This document shows, in pieces, positions 19,096-26,146 of a stretch of DNA of 64,000 nt. The position numbers were made by a program, and so were the translations under genes. Source of the DNA: Shewanella olleyana (GTDB lineage: Bacteria > Pseudomonadota > Gammaproteobacteria > Enterobacterales > Shewanellaceae); NCBI RefSeq assembly GCF_023283825.1, contig NZ_JAKILD010000024.1:19127-83126 (forward strand), written 5' to 3'. The notes under the pieces were generated by a model. It was not told the DNA's origin and ran no database searches. It saw only the letters and a program-made list of their open reading frames with translations. Numbering within the stretch: position 1 is the first letter of the stretch; each line of letters opens with the position of its first letter.

Positions 19096-19652
19096 TCAAA
19101 ACAACGACCCGGGTTGCTTCAAAAAAGCAATTTCAGCATCAGTAGATTCACGCCCTAAAATTTGATTTCTATGTGGATAGCGACCGTATTTTTCGATAAT
19201 TTCATAGTGTTTAATTTCAAACTGGTAATTTGACTCCAGTCCATCTTGATTAAACAGGATTAAAGCTTGCTGATGGACAATCATCGACTCACTGTGCATA
19301 AAAGGCATATATAAAAAACTACGCTCGATGGGCGACAACTGTTTATCTTGGCTTTGAGCTACCGCCTCTTGGGCTAACGCCAATGCTAGAGGATCTGATT
19401 GAAATGCTTTAGGTGAATACCTAAAAATATTTCGAGAGAACTGATCTAAAACAATCACCTCAGCAAGTCGACCTAAAGGAGAGCTCCGCCATTCATAGAG
19501 TTCACCAGCCATTGATTTGCTATGTAAGCTAGCAAATTTAGTCATGATTACTCGGTCATGATTACGCGGTCATGATTAGCATCCTTTTTAAACCACATAG
19601 CTTTATCTATTTCTTCGAACCAAAATGAAATCACTTGATGATAATCATTCAT
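19096..19652 (-). pseudogene. DUF924 family protein, broken by a 14-bp tandem duplication
   Basis: The DUF924 family has about 180 residues and no firm function. Here it lies in two frames. The first 34 codons (19652-19548, MNDYHQVISFWFEEID..., AGGT ribosome site) read into a stop. The rest (19545-19096, 149 codons) restarts in another frame and carries the conserved core (GRLAEVIVLDQFSRNIFR). At the break are three 14-bp units beginning AATCATGAC; the first two differ by one base (C/A). Removing one 14-bp unit joins the halves as NHDRVIMTKFASLHSKS, exactly as expected. The stop TAA is followed two bases later by ATG, so the second part might still be made by re-initiation. Otherwise the gene is dead. 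Confidence 0.85.
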
Positions 19653-19665
19653 CGCTTACCTCAAT

Positions 19666-19695
19666 TTACTTGCCTATATTCAGTAACTTTATAAT
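19666..19695 (+). promoter_or_regulatory. Candidate sigma-70 promoter
   Basis: A perfect TATAAT (19690-19695) lies about 50 bp before the start of the 142-residue membrane protein. The -35 element is poor (TTACTT with an 18-bp spacer), so this is tentative. Confidence 0.35.
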
Positions 19696-19746
19696 AGTAT
19701 GCTAGATTTAAAATAAGCGTTAACCTTTATCAATCATGGAACATAT

Positions 19747-20175
19747 ATGGCAGACACCCCTCAATCTTCTCCTGATGCCATAAGAAACGATCCATTGATT
19801 AAAAAAGTGATCGAGCGCGCGCCATCCAATATCGCAGCCAGTTTTACCGATGAGCAATTAAAAGCGATTAAAATGTCATTAGGCCCAAATACCTGGGGCG
19901 GTCACTTTATCGATAGTCGTGGCACCTTTAAATTCCCGTTCATTAAATGGCGCTTCTATTACGTATTTCTACTAGGTAAAAACAAACGAGCTTATACAAG
20001 GCGAGAAAAGAACATGTCAATGTTGATGATGTTTGCCACCGTCGGCGGATTTATACTCATCAGCATGCTATTTGGATTACTGATGCTTTACCTGTTGAAG
20101 TCAGCACTGGGAATCGATTTATTTCCAGATACGTCGTTAGGCATTTGGGATAGTGTTAAAAGTTACTTTGACTAA
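19747..20175 (+). CDS. Hypothetical membrane-anchored protein
   Basis: A 142-residue protein I do not recognise as a named family. The N-terminal 85 residues are soluble and contain SLGPNTWGGHFIDSRGTF and an aromatic, basic stretch (FIKWRFYYVFLLGKNKRAYTRREK). A hydrophobic segment at about 92-118 should be a membrane anchor, and a short tail follows it. It is divergent from the broken DUF924 gene, 94 bp away. It marks the left border of the accessory island that starts at about 20.2 kb. Confidence 0.75.
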   Translation: MADTPQSSPDAIRNDPLIKKVIERAPSNIAASFTDEQLKAIKMSLGPNTWGGHFIDSRGTFKFPFIKWRFYYVFLLGKNKRAYTRREKNMSMLMMFATVGGFILISMLFGLLMLYLLKSALGIDLFPDTSLGIWDSVKSYFD

Positions 20176-20390
20176 GGTGTTTGGTTTTAATTCAAGTGGA
20201 TAATTTGAACTCTATTAGTGGTGAGTTTTGAGTTGTGAGGCAGTAACGCAAATTAAGGTGTGAGCAATGCTGCCAGCTTACTTAAGCCATTGTGCTAAAA
20301 ACTAAAATTACACAAAGTGAGTGCGCAAAGAGTTGTTAATCACGCTTAAATTTCTCATTAGTTAACCCTTCGCACAAACAATTATACTCT

Positions 20391-20442
20391 GACTAATAAG
20401 GATAGGCCGCGCGCAGCAATTCCTTATCCTTAATACTTAGGC
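20391..20442 (-). other. attC-like recombination site (degenerate)
   Basis: Read on the minus strand: R'' GCCTAAG, five bases after the stop of the cassette gene, then an imperfect hairpin built on AAGGATA and TATCCTT, then R' ATTAGTC. The hairpin arms (GGCCTATCCTTAT, CTGCGCGCGG) are nearly identical to those of the site at 24735-24790, though inverted. R' departs from GTTRRRY, so this site may be decayed. Confidence 0.5.
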
Positions 20443-20446
20443 AAAT

Positions 20447-20863
20447 TTACCACTCCGGCTCAGGATATTGCTCTGGCTTAACACCAGCTTCTTTTACTAA
20501 TCTAGGATATTCTTCCCCATCTACGAATGGCTTAGGTTTACTGCGAGATTTAGATACCTGAAATATCCAGTCATCACCATAGTCGAACCAGTAAAATAGT
20601 TTTTTACCTTTCGGCAGTGGAAATAAACCATATAACTCAGTATCGAGAGAGTTTGTGCGGTCATCGAACGATTCTCGACTCGAACCAAACTCTCGACGAG
20701 AAATGAAAAATTGAGATAAGTGCTCATTATCAAAACCGACCGCATTAAGAATGATCTCATTCAGTTCACGTAATGATGTATTTTGCGATAACTCTATTTC
20801 ACAACTCCAGTCTTCATAAGCATAAAAGCCTGAAACTAGGCTGGCTTTAATTGATATGTACAT
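20447..20863 (-). CDS. pRiA4b ORF-3-like protein (integron cassette gene)
   Basis: A 138-residue protein matching the plasmid pRiA4b ORF-3-like domain: an N-terminal strand-rich half (LSQNTSLRELNEIILNAVGF) and the diagnostic KLFYWFDYGDDWIFQVSKS near 87-105, ending ...QYPEPEW. Proteins of this family ride on mobile DNA and have no firm function. GAGGAAAG lies just before the ATG. The gene is tightly bracketed by attC-like sites: one begins 5 bp after its stop, the other ends 14 bp before its start. That is the packing expected of an integron cassette. Confidence 0.85.
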   Translation of the reverse strand: MYISIKASLVSGFYAYEDWSCEIELSQNTSLRELNEIILNAVGFDNEHLSQFFISRREFGSSRESFDDRTNSLDTELYGLFPLPKGKKLFYWFDYGDDWIFQVSKSRSKPKPFVDGEEYPRLVKEAGVKPEQYPEPEW

Positions 20864-20876
20864 ACTTTCCTCATTT

Positions 20877-20978
20877 GCCTAACCGCCCATTTAAGGGGCT
20901 GATAATCGTTTGTTAAAATGTGTAGCGAAGCGAAACCGAGCAAAGTGGTAGCACTCTCGCTTCAAATTCTCGTTAGGC
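20877..20978 (-). other. attC recombination site
   Basis: On the minus strand, R'' GCCTAAC (20972-20978) and R' GTTAGGC (20877-20883) are perfect complements and fit RYYYAAC/GTTRRRY. The inner part is 102 bp overall, with the CAGCCCCTTA...GGGCGG segment before R' that also marks Vibrio cholerae repeat-type sites. It belongs to the upstream cassette (gene 21083-21343), though about 100 bp of other DNA lies between that stop and R''. Confidence 0.8.
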
Positions 20979-20993
20979 GTTCTAAATAAACAA

Positions 20994-21058
20994 CCCTGTG
21001 CGAAGCCGCATGCAGTGTGATGTGGGAACTGGGGGCTAGATACCTCCGGCCACCAGAT
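20994..21058 (+). other. Possible group II intron 3' remnant
   Basis: GTGCGAAGCCGCATGC followed by GTGTGATGTGGGAACT and a small hairpin GGGGGC-TAGATA-CCTCC resembles the domain V/VI end of bacterial group II introns. It lies between a cassette gene stop and its attC and is antisense to the cassette genes, the orientation used by attC-targeting class C introns. No reverse transcriptase gene is present. This is a resemblance only. Confidence 0.25.
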
Positions 21059-21082
21059 TAACAGCCGTATTAACGCTCGACT

Positions 21083-21343
21083 TTAATCCCATGGTAGTTT
21101 TGGCAACCTTTTGAGAGCCTTAATATAGCGAGCTTCATCATAAGGCTTACCTTCCTTTAAAGTGCCAAATATTTCAACACTAACAGCACACCCAATAAGA
21201 TTCATCGACTTTTCTTCTGAAAAACCTTCAGAAAGTAAACGGTTCAACGCCTCTTTTACTTGTGGTGGATTATTATCATTAAGCTGATTACTCACGATTT
21301 CCATCATCAAAGCATGGAGACTAGCTTTACTTTCTTCTTCCAT
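21083..21343 (-). CDS. Small hypothetical protein (integron cassette gene)
   Basis: An 86-residue acidic, helical protein. The start is set by AGGTG six bases before ATG 21343; a GTG three codons upstream is possible but lacks a site. It has a conserved-looking core NDNNPPQVKEALNRLLSEGF, then IGCAVSVEIFGTL and PYDEARYIKALKRLPK. This pattern (LxxEG, IG, EI, YxxALxxLP) occurs in short proteins of unknown role; I cannot name a family with confidence. The gene starts 30 bp from the attC of the neighbouring cassette. Confidence 0.75.
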   Translation of the reverse strand: MEEESKASLHALMMEIVSNQLNDNNPPQVKEALNRLLSEGFSEEKSMNLIGCAVSVEIFGTLKEGKPYDEARYIKALKRLPKLPWD

Positions 21344-21372
21344 AAAGAGCACCTATTTATCTAGTAATTAGC

Positions 21373-21427
21373 GGTTAACGTGAATCAGGCGCCGCAGAAG
21401 GTGGTCGCCTGCATTCACTTGTTATGC
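21373..21427 (-). other. attC recombination site
   Basis: A textbook short attC of 55 bp on the minus strand. R'' GCATAAC overlaps the stop codon of the cassette gene; TGAATGCAGGCG pairs with CGCCTGATTCA, leaving one extra-helical G; R' is GTTAACC. The unpaired base and the short variable loop are what integron integrases recognise in the folded bottom strand. Confidence 0.85.
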
Positions 21428-21817
21428 TGCTGATTCCTTAATACGTGAGGAAACAATGAATACTAAGGCTAGAATTATAACTATGCTGTCCAGTATTACT
21501 GCAGGTGCCACTACATTCAAGAATGCTTGACCATAAATTAATATGAGCGTGACAAAGACTGCCTTACTTATTGTTGCTATGGAAATGCAAAAGACACGGT
21601 ATGTTTCATTAAGCGCACCACAGATAAGGATAATACCGACAAGTCCAACTAGTGCTGACCAGCTACGAATGAGCAAGGTTTCTAAAACACCTTCAAAAGA
21701 TGCTCCAAACATTGACTCAATAGCCTCCTGAGGGGCAAATAGACCGTAGAACATAGTTGCAGTCATTCCCCCAGAGAGCAGCATTACCCACTTGATATTG
21801 TTTATTATAAAATTCAT
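21422..21817 (-). CDS. Small multi-pass membrane protein (integron cassette gene)
   Basis: A 131-residue inner-membrane protein with about four hydrophobic helices (roughly 8-25, 45-68, 76-97, 101-123). The start ATG 21817 is chosen because GGAG lies eight bases upstream; a longer frame to 21871 would run into the next attC-like site. The motif LLIRSWSALVGLVGIILI lies in the middle. I do not recognise a function. The stop codon is part of the attC R'' box, the usual end of an integron cassette. Confidence 0.8.
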   Translation of the reverse strand: MNFIINNIKWVMLLSGGMTATMFYGLFAPQEAIESMFGASFEGVLETLLIRSWSALVGLVGIILICGALNETYRVFCISIATISKAVFVTLILIYGQAFLNVVAPAVILDSIVIILALVFIVSSRIKESAA

Positions 21818-21865
21818 ATCACACTCCGTGTGTTTGGTATGGATAGTTACTCTGATTATGCTTAG

Positions 21866-21952
21866 CGGCAACAGCGGCAGACTTGTAGCGGCAAAGCCGC
21901 GGAAAAGCAGTCCAGCGCAAACAGTGCGCGATGCTGCTTGGCCTTGTTAACC
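21866..21952 (-). other. attC-like recombination site (candidate)
   Basis: On the minus strand it starts GGTTAACAAGGCCAAGCAGC, a common attC beginning, and ends GTCTGCCGCTGTTGCCG. The arms CAAGCAGC and GTCTGCCGCTG pair imperfectly, and the internal GCGGC/GCCGC repeats can fold. R' (GTTGCCG) fits GTTRRRY only in part. It lies 49 bp before the start of the membrane cassette gene. Confidence 0.45.
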
Positions 21953-21957
21953 AAAAC

Positions 21958-22023
21958 TAACATGCCACCCATGAATAATTAACATGCCACCCATAAATAA
22001 TTAACATGCCACCCATAATTAAT
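21958..22023. repeat. Three tandem 22-bp repeats matching the RAYT element end
   Basis: Three units, each TAACATGCCACCCAT plus AATAAT-type spacer (21958, 21980, 22002). The reverse complement, ATGGGTGGC(C)ATGTTA, occurs once before each RAYT copy at 23260-23275 and about 23953-23967 (one base differs). So the sequence marks both ends of the element. Confidence 0.85.
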
Positions 22024-22216
22024 AAAAGCAACACGACTCATTTCGATGTCTTACTTGATACTGATATTAAGCCGGACGAACCATCCAACTTCACTGCTGA
22101 TATGCAAAAATAAGCGCTAACTTTGTCGTATCTATTATTCTATGAATTTAACACAGCAGAAAAGCCTGATAACTATCAAGCGTAAAATATGAAGTGATTA
22201 AATCAGAGAGGTGGTG

Positions 22217-23194
22217 CTAGGCGCTCAGCCATTTTTGGCAGTTAGCTGCGCTTTGTCGTCGTTTACGGTCGACATGTTCACAATATTCAGTCAGCGCTGG
22301 CAGTGAGCCAACCGCGCCTTTAAATAATGCCTCAAACTCTGTAGTGATTTTTAACCAGTTTTCAGCGGGAATATTCAGTCGATTAAGAATGTGCTGGCTA
22401 CTCATACTTATCGCGCCACGCTTGTCATCTCGAATAATGCGTCCTGTATCCTCAACAAGTACGATGTAGTCTTTCACACTGTACATTAACCCGTTAGGCA
22501 TGTTCTTACGTTCATTACCCACAAATGGCAATAATTCAGCAGGTTGCTCACCTTTGATTGCTGAGTTTATTCGGCGTTGAATACTGGTGTAATCTGACGT
22601 TTCGGGAGTCGTCGCCATTTGGGCTCGAACAGGGTTTAAATCCACGTAGGCCATACAAGCTAATACAGCAGCCTCATCAAGCAGTGCTTGGGACTTAAAC
22701 CGCCCTTCCCAAAATCGACCGGTACATTTATCTTCTTTATTCGCCATGCGAGCAATGGGCTCACTGAGTGAGCGCATAAACCAGCTGATATCAATTAAAC
22801 GTTGCCTGTACTGGCTTATACTGTCATTCACTGTCTTTAATTCAAATTCATTTAGGTCTTCACCTTTAATAAATTTGTGAGTTAACAACGTCCCTTTAAA
22901 ACCCTTATGCCACTGAAGCAGCACCTCTTTATCTGTCCAGAGCTTCGCTTTATCAGCATCAACTTTTAACACCACATGTAAATGGTTACTCATCACTGCA
23001 TAAGCACAAATATCAATCGCAAAAATGGTTGCCAATTCTACAATACGTGAATCAACCCACTCTCGGCGATGTTCAAAGTTCTCACCTGTCGATTTATCAA
23101 AGCCACACAAAAAGGCCTTACGTACCACACGCGAACAACAGTGATAGTAAGGTGTATCTTCTAAACTCACGAGGGTTTGTCTTGGTCTAGCCAT
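22217..23194 (-). CDS. REP-associated tyrosine transposase (IS200-like)
   Basis: A Y1/HUH single-strand transposase of the large RAYT group, about 325 residues. MARPRQTLVSLEDTPYYHCCSRVVRKAFLCG is the usual start; the HUH metal motif is NHLHVVLK (near 70-77), and GRFWEGRFKSQALLDEAAVLACMAYVDLNPVRA is the RAYT signature near 165-200, with a long C-terminal extension. ATG 23194 (MARPRQ) is preferred; an ATG two codons upstream is also in frame. RAYTs move or process REP palindromes; here 22-bp repeats downstream and single inverted copies upstream flank the gene. Apparently intact. Confidence 0.9.
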   Translation of the reverse strand: MARPRQTLVSLEDTPYYHCCSRVVRKAFLCGFDKSTGENFEHRREWVDSRIVELATIFAIDICAYAVMSNHLHVVLKVDADKAKLWTDKEVLLQWHKGFKGTLLTHKFIKGEDLNEFELKTVNDSISQYRQRLIDISWFMRSLSEPIARMANKEDKCTGRFWEGRFKSQALLDEAAVLACMAYVDLNPVRAQMATTPETSDYTSIQRRINSAIKGEQPAELLPFVGNERKNMPNGLMYSVKDYIVLVEDTGRIIRDDKRGAISMSSQHILNRLNIPAENWLKITTEFEALFKGAVGSLPALTEYCEHVDRKRRQSAANCQKWLSA

Positions 23195-23277
23195 CTTCAA
23201 ATACCATTTTTAAAGGGTAAATAAAGCCTAGTTTAGTGTTAGATATTTAACCAGCTAAAATGGGTGGCCATGTTATT

Positions 23278-23887
23278 AGGTGTAATCTGACGCTTCAGGA
23301 GTCGCTGCCATTTGAGCGCGAATAGGGTTCAAATCCACATAGGCCATACAGGCTAATACAGCTGCTTCATCCAATAATGCCTGAGATTTAAACCTCCCTT
23401 CCCAAAACCGACCGGTACATTTATCTTCTTTATTCGCCATTCTAGCAATGGGCTCACTGAGTGAACGCATAAACCAACTGATATCAATTAACCGGTGTCT
23501 GTACTGGGTTATACTGTCATTCACTGTCTTTAATTCAAATTCATTAAGGTCTTCACCTTTAATAAATTTGTGAGTTAACAAGGTCCCTTTAAAGCCCTTA
23601 TGCCACTGAACCAGTACTTCTTTATCTGTCCAGAGCTTCGCTTTATCAGCATCAACTTTCAACACCACATGTAAATGATTGCTCATCACTGCATAAGCAC
23701 AAATATCAATCGCAAAAATGGTCGCCAATTCTACAATACGTGAATCAACCCACTCTCGGCGATGCTCAAAGTTCTCACCTGTCGATTTATCAAAGCCACA
23801 CAAAAACGCCTTACGTACCACACGAGAACAACAGTGGTAGTAAGGCGTGTCTTCTAAGCTCACGAGGGTTTGTCTTGGTCTAGCCAT
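23278..23887 (-). pseudogene. RAYT transposase, truncated second copy
   Basis: Nearly identical to residues 1-203 of the neighbouring intact copy, with a few changes (for example VLLQ to VLVQ, SISQYRQR to SITQYRHR, VRAQMATTPE to IRAQMAATPE). It ends abruptly after ASDYT, where the leader of the intact copy begins, and the TAA formed at the junction closes the frame. The HUH motif is present but the C-terminal third is missing and is not found elsewhere in the window. The upstream leader also matches the other copy for about 80 bp. Confidence 0.9.
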
Positions 23888-23970
23888 CTTCAAATACCAT
23901 TTTGAAAGGGTAAATAAAGCCTAGTTCAGTGTTGAATATTTAACCAGCTAAAATGGGTGACCATGTTATT

Positions 23971-24526
23971 ATGGCTAAAGTCTGGCGGACTAGATTGCTG
24001 AAAAAGCTTTCCGTTGAGCTAAATGGCAAGTTACCTAACGCTATCCCCACAAAATGGGTGGTTGACTGCCAACATGTTGGCAGAGGGTTACCCGCACTGA
24101 AGTACCTCTCATGCTACCTTTATCGTGGCGTACTGCCTGACAAAAGCATCATCAGTGAAGTTGATGGTCAAATCAGTTTCGAGTATCAAAATAGCCAAAC
24201 CAACAGCACAGAGATACGCACTTTACCTACTACCCAATTTTTATGGTTAGTGCTGCAACATGTGCTGCCTAAAGGCTTAAGACGTAGCAGAGACTCTTAA
24301 CAATGAAAGTGGTTTGTTGCGAGGCAATACTGCCAAGCTGCGACAACGAATACGATTAATGCTTGCCGTTGCTGGTGTGAAGTTGATGCCGTTCGAAAAC
24401 ATCACCCAAACCCAAGCCATACGACCTTGCCCTTGCTGCCAACAGCCGATGACATTTATAGGGGGGCATACGCGACCGACAAGCTTAATTAGGCAAAACA
24501 AAACGTGGCCTAACGCCACAGTTTAA
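23971..24526 (+). pseudogene. IS91-family transposase remnant
   Basis: Matches the C-terminal half of IS91-type Y2 rolling-circle transposases: WVVDCQHVGRGLPALKYLSCYLYRGV, then DGQISFEYQNSQTNSTEIRTL and LWLVLQHVLPKGLRRSRD. The N-terminal zinc and rolling-circle part is missing; the remnant begins directly at the end of the truncated RAYT element. A frameshift near 24290-24310 breaks it again: LLRGNTAKLRQRIRLML and a CPCC pair continue in another frame to 24526. It cannot make an active enzyme. Confidence 0.8.
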
Positions 24527-24732
24527 GCCTAAAGGTGATAAAGCCTGCACGGTAAAATGTAGAGTAATGAAAGTATAAGGAGGTGGTAAGACATTGATAT
24601 ATTAGTGTAAATGAATTAGCCCATGAGGCTAAGGGATCACTACGGCCGCGAGTAAAATTAGCGGCACTGGCACACACCTTAAAAGCGTAAGTTCTTACGC
24701 CGATATTTACTATATAAAGGTATCACTCAGGC
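24527..24732. other. Unassigned region between IS91 remnant and attC
   Basis: No open frame of note. It contains several short inverted repeats (GCCCATGAGGC, ACGGCCGCGAGTAAAATTAGCGGC, GCGTAAGTTCTTACGC) and a purine-rich AAGGAGGTGGTAAGAC stretch. This could be the right end of the IS91 element, a folded intron remnant, or a decayed cassette. I cannot choose between these. Confidence 0.3.
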
Positions 24733-24734
24733 TT

Positions 24735-24790
24735 GTTCAACACTTGGGATAAGGACGCGGCTGCGCGCGGCCTATCCTTATTTGTTATGT
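24735..24790 (-). other. attC recombination site
   Basis: 56 bp on the minus strand. R'' ACATAAC starts two bases after the stop of the collagen-like gene; AATAAGGATAGGCCGCG pairs with GCGTCCTTATCC around a short GC-rich loop; R' GTTGAAC fits GTTRRRY exactly. Its arms are almost the same as those of the site at 20391-20442. Confidence 0.8.
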
Positions 24791-24791
24791 G

Positions 24792-25583
24792 TCAAGGACA
24801 ACGAACAGCCCATCGCTGGCTGTTCAAAAGCACTCCGTTCGGTGCAATACAATTGTTAAATTTGTCGTCACATTTTTGTTCATAAGGTGGTAGTGAGTCT
24901 GAACTGTGGAATGTAGCGCAGTCGTATACAATTCGTTGCGAGTTACCTATTACAATGTCTCTAGATGCGGAGAACGACGCTATGCATTTTGGATCATTGG
25001 AACAAACATCCAAGCAAGTATTACCTGATGAACTAACAAGTTCGTCTTCGAGAGATATAACTGTCTTATTGGCTGCAAAGCTGTTCTCAAGCCTCCAATA
25101 GTACAGCTGATCAAATGAGTTTAGCTCAAGGGTTAGTGGTCCATTGTTCGGTTCGAAATCACAACTCACTCCGCGCCCTGTGCCGTCATCAAGCATGACC
25201 GTGAGTTGTTTAAGCGTGCCAGTCGGGATAGTATGAGTCGCTGACGGGCAACCTTCTGGATACTGCCCAAGATTTGCCAGAGCTTCGCATATGTGCTGAT
25301 GATTCAATTCAACTGCCACGTTCTGGCTCGCGCTGTTTGACACTACTGGCGAACAATCATTCACATCGAACACGTTGTCACCGTTAATATCTTCACTTGC
25401 ATCATCTACCCGATCTTCATTTAAATCCCAACAATTGATTCCTGCAGGACCAGTAGGACCAGTAGGACCAGTAGGACCAGTAGGACCAGTAGGACCAGTA
25501 GGACCAGTATTACCGTTATCACCTTCTAAAAGGCAACCCGTTAATAACCAAGTCAATCCAATAATCAATGTTAATCGCCGCAT
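24792..25583 (-). CDS. Lipoprotein with collagen-like Gly-Pro-Thr repeat (integron cassette gene)
   Basis: A 263-residue lipoprotein. Start ATG 25583 gives MRRLTLIIGLTWLLTGC, a clean signal with lipobox LTGC; a longer frame to 25646 is possible but has no signal at its start. After the lipidated Cys comes a collagen-like tract (GNT, six GPT, GPA), coded by seven exact 9-bp repeats at 25447-25509. Then comes a Ca-binding-like acidic segment with DxNxD spacing (NEDRVDDASEDINGDNVFDVNDC), and a 190-residue Cys-containing C-terminal domain I do not recognise. GPx tracts of this type can trimerise. It is probably surface or periplasmic. It is bracketed by attC-like sites, so it is a cassette gene. 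Confidence 0.85.
   Translation of the reverse strand: MRRLTLIIGLTWLLTGCLLEGDNGNTGPTGPTGPTGPTGPTGPTGPAGINCWDLNEDRVDDASEDINGDNVFDVNDCSPVVSNSASQNVAVELNHQHICEALANLGQYPEGCPSATHTIPTGTLKQLTVMLDDGTGRGVSCDFEPNNGPLTLELNSFDQLYYWRLENSFAANKTVISLEDELVSSSGNTCLDVCSNDPKCIASFSASRDIVIGNSQRIVYDCATFHSSDSLPPYEQKCDDKFNNCIAPNGVLLNSQRWAVRCP
25447..25509. repeat. Seven exact 9-bp tandem repeats (collagen-like tract)
   Basis: GGACCAGTA repeated seven times on the plus strand, coding Thr-Gly-Pro units on the minus strand. The copies are identical at DNA level, so the tract is young or recently homogenised, and slippage would change length in frame. Confidence 0.95.
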
Positions 25584-25644
25584 TCTGGGCCCCCGTTCTT
25601 TTATGTTTTCGATAGTTATGCAGTATGAGTTTAGATGAAAAAAC

Positions 25645-25698
25645 ACATAACAGCTTAATCAACGGCGCATCATTTAATGTCGGCCGTTTAAGTTATTG
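25645..25698 (-). other. attC-like recombination site (right end of cluster)
   Basis: On the minus strand: R'' CAATAAC, then TTAAACGGC pairing with GCCGTTGATTAA around a 16-nt loop, then R' GTTATGT, 54 bp in all. It lies 62 bp before the start of the collagen-like gene and would be the junction where that cassette begins. Confidence 0.6.
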
Positions 25699-26146
25699 AT
25701 TAATAAAATCCTACATTTTCTATCTTATTGATGTAAAGCACTTTAAATTTTCACAATGGCAAAACAAAGCGTGCAAAATGGATTTTAAAAATATTTCTCA
25801 AATTTCATCCTGAAAAATATCAATATAATAAATACCTTACAAAAAAGTAGCCATAATTACACCTGCAACTTATGGATGATTCTTGACCGACTAATTCAAG
25901 GAGCTGTCAAAGAACAGCCATAAATCAGCCCAAACCACTACAACTGTACAAATATACAGTTATAAATAAAAGTGGGCAAAATTTGATAACAAGTGCTCAT
26001 GTCATTGAATAGATTTGTCCAAGGGGTTTGAACTTGATTGGAAACACAGTTCATGATCGTTATAAGGCAGGTAAATCATCATGAGCTTACACATACGATA
26101 ACTTTCTCATTTATCGTATGTGTAATGCCTATTGAGGAGTTAAGCT
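25699..26146. other. Intergenic region right of the cassette cluster
   Basis: This is where an integrase gene or attI would be expected if the cluster were a complete integron. I find no integrase reading frame and no attI-like sequence. The region is AT-rich. Its only strong feature is a perfect 15-bp inverted repeat at 26087-26125. Confidence 0.5.
26087..26125. repeat. Perfect 15-bp inverted repeat after lolE
   Basis: TTACACATACGATAA, 9-nt loop, TTATCGTATGTGTAA. It starts 21 bp beyond the lolE stop on the minus strand. There is no T-tract on either side, so it may be an mRNA 3'-end hairpin rather than a standard intrinsic terminator. Confidence 0.6.

Larger units (their letters stand above)
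21958..23277 (-). mobile_element. RAYT (IS200-like, REP-associated) element, full copy
   Basis: The element spans the three 22-bp repeats downstream, the transposase gene and an 80-bp leader ending in ATGGGTGGCCATGTTATTA. It sits directly against the cut end of a second copy (from 23278), whose transposase it interrupts after the Asp-Tyr-Thr codons near residue 203. Insertion of one element into an older relative explains the layout. Confidence 0.75.

Noticed and set aside
21958..22023. Possible CRISPR array
   Set aside because: The 22-bp units are contiguous with only A/T differences between them, there are no unique spacers and no cas genes. They match the RAYT element ends.
24500..24530. 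Another attC end (GCCTAAC / GTTAGGC)
   Set aside because: The box is inside or at the end of the IS91 remnant and I cannot find the partner box and hairpin at a fitting distance.
24560..24715. Group II intron 5' domain
   Set aside because: Several short hairpins and GCCCATGAGGC-like pieces suggest folded RNA, but I see no GUGYG start and no reverse transcriptase, so I left it as unassigned.
25375..25638. Plus-strand frame coding repeated Gly-Pro-Val
   Set aside because: It is the antisense of the 9-bp repeats of the collagen-like lipoprotein; it lacks a ribosome site and the minus-strand gene has a lipobox and cassette context.
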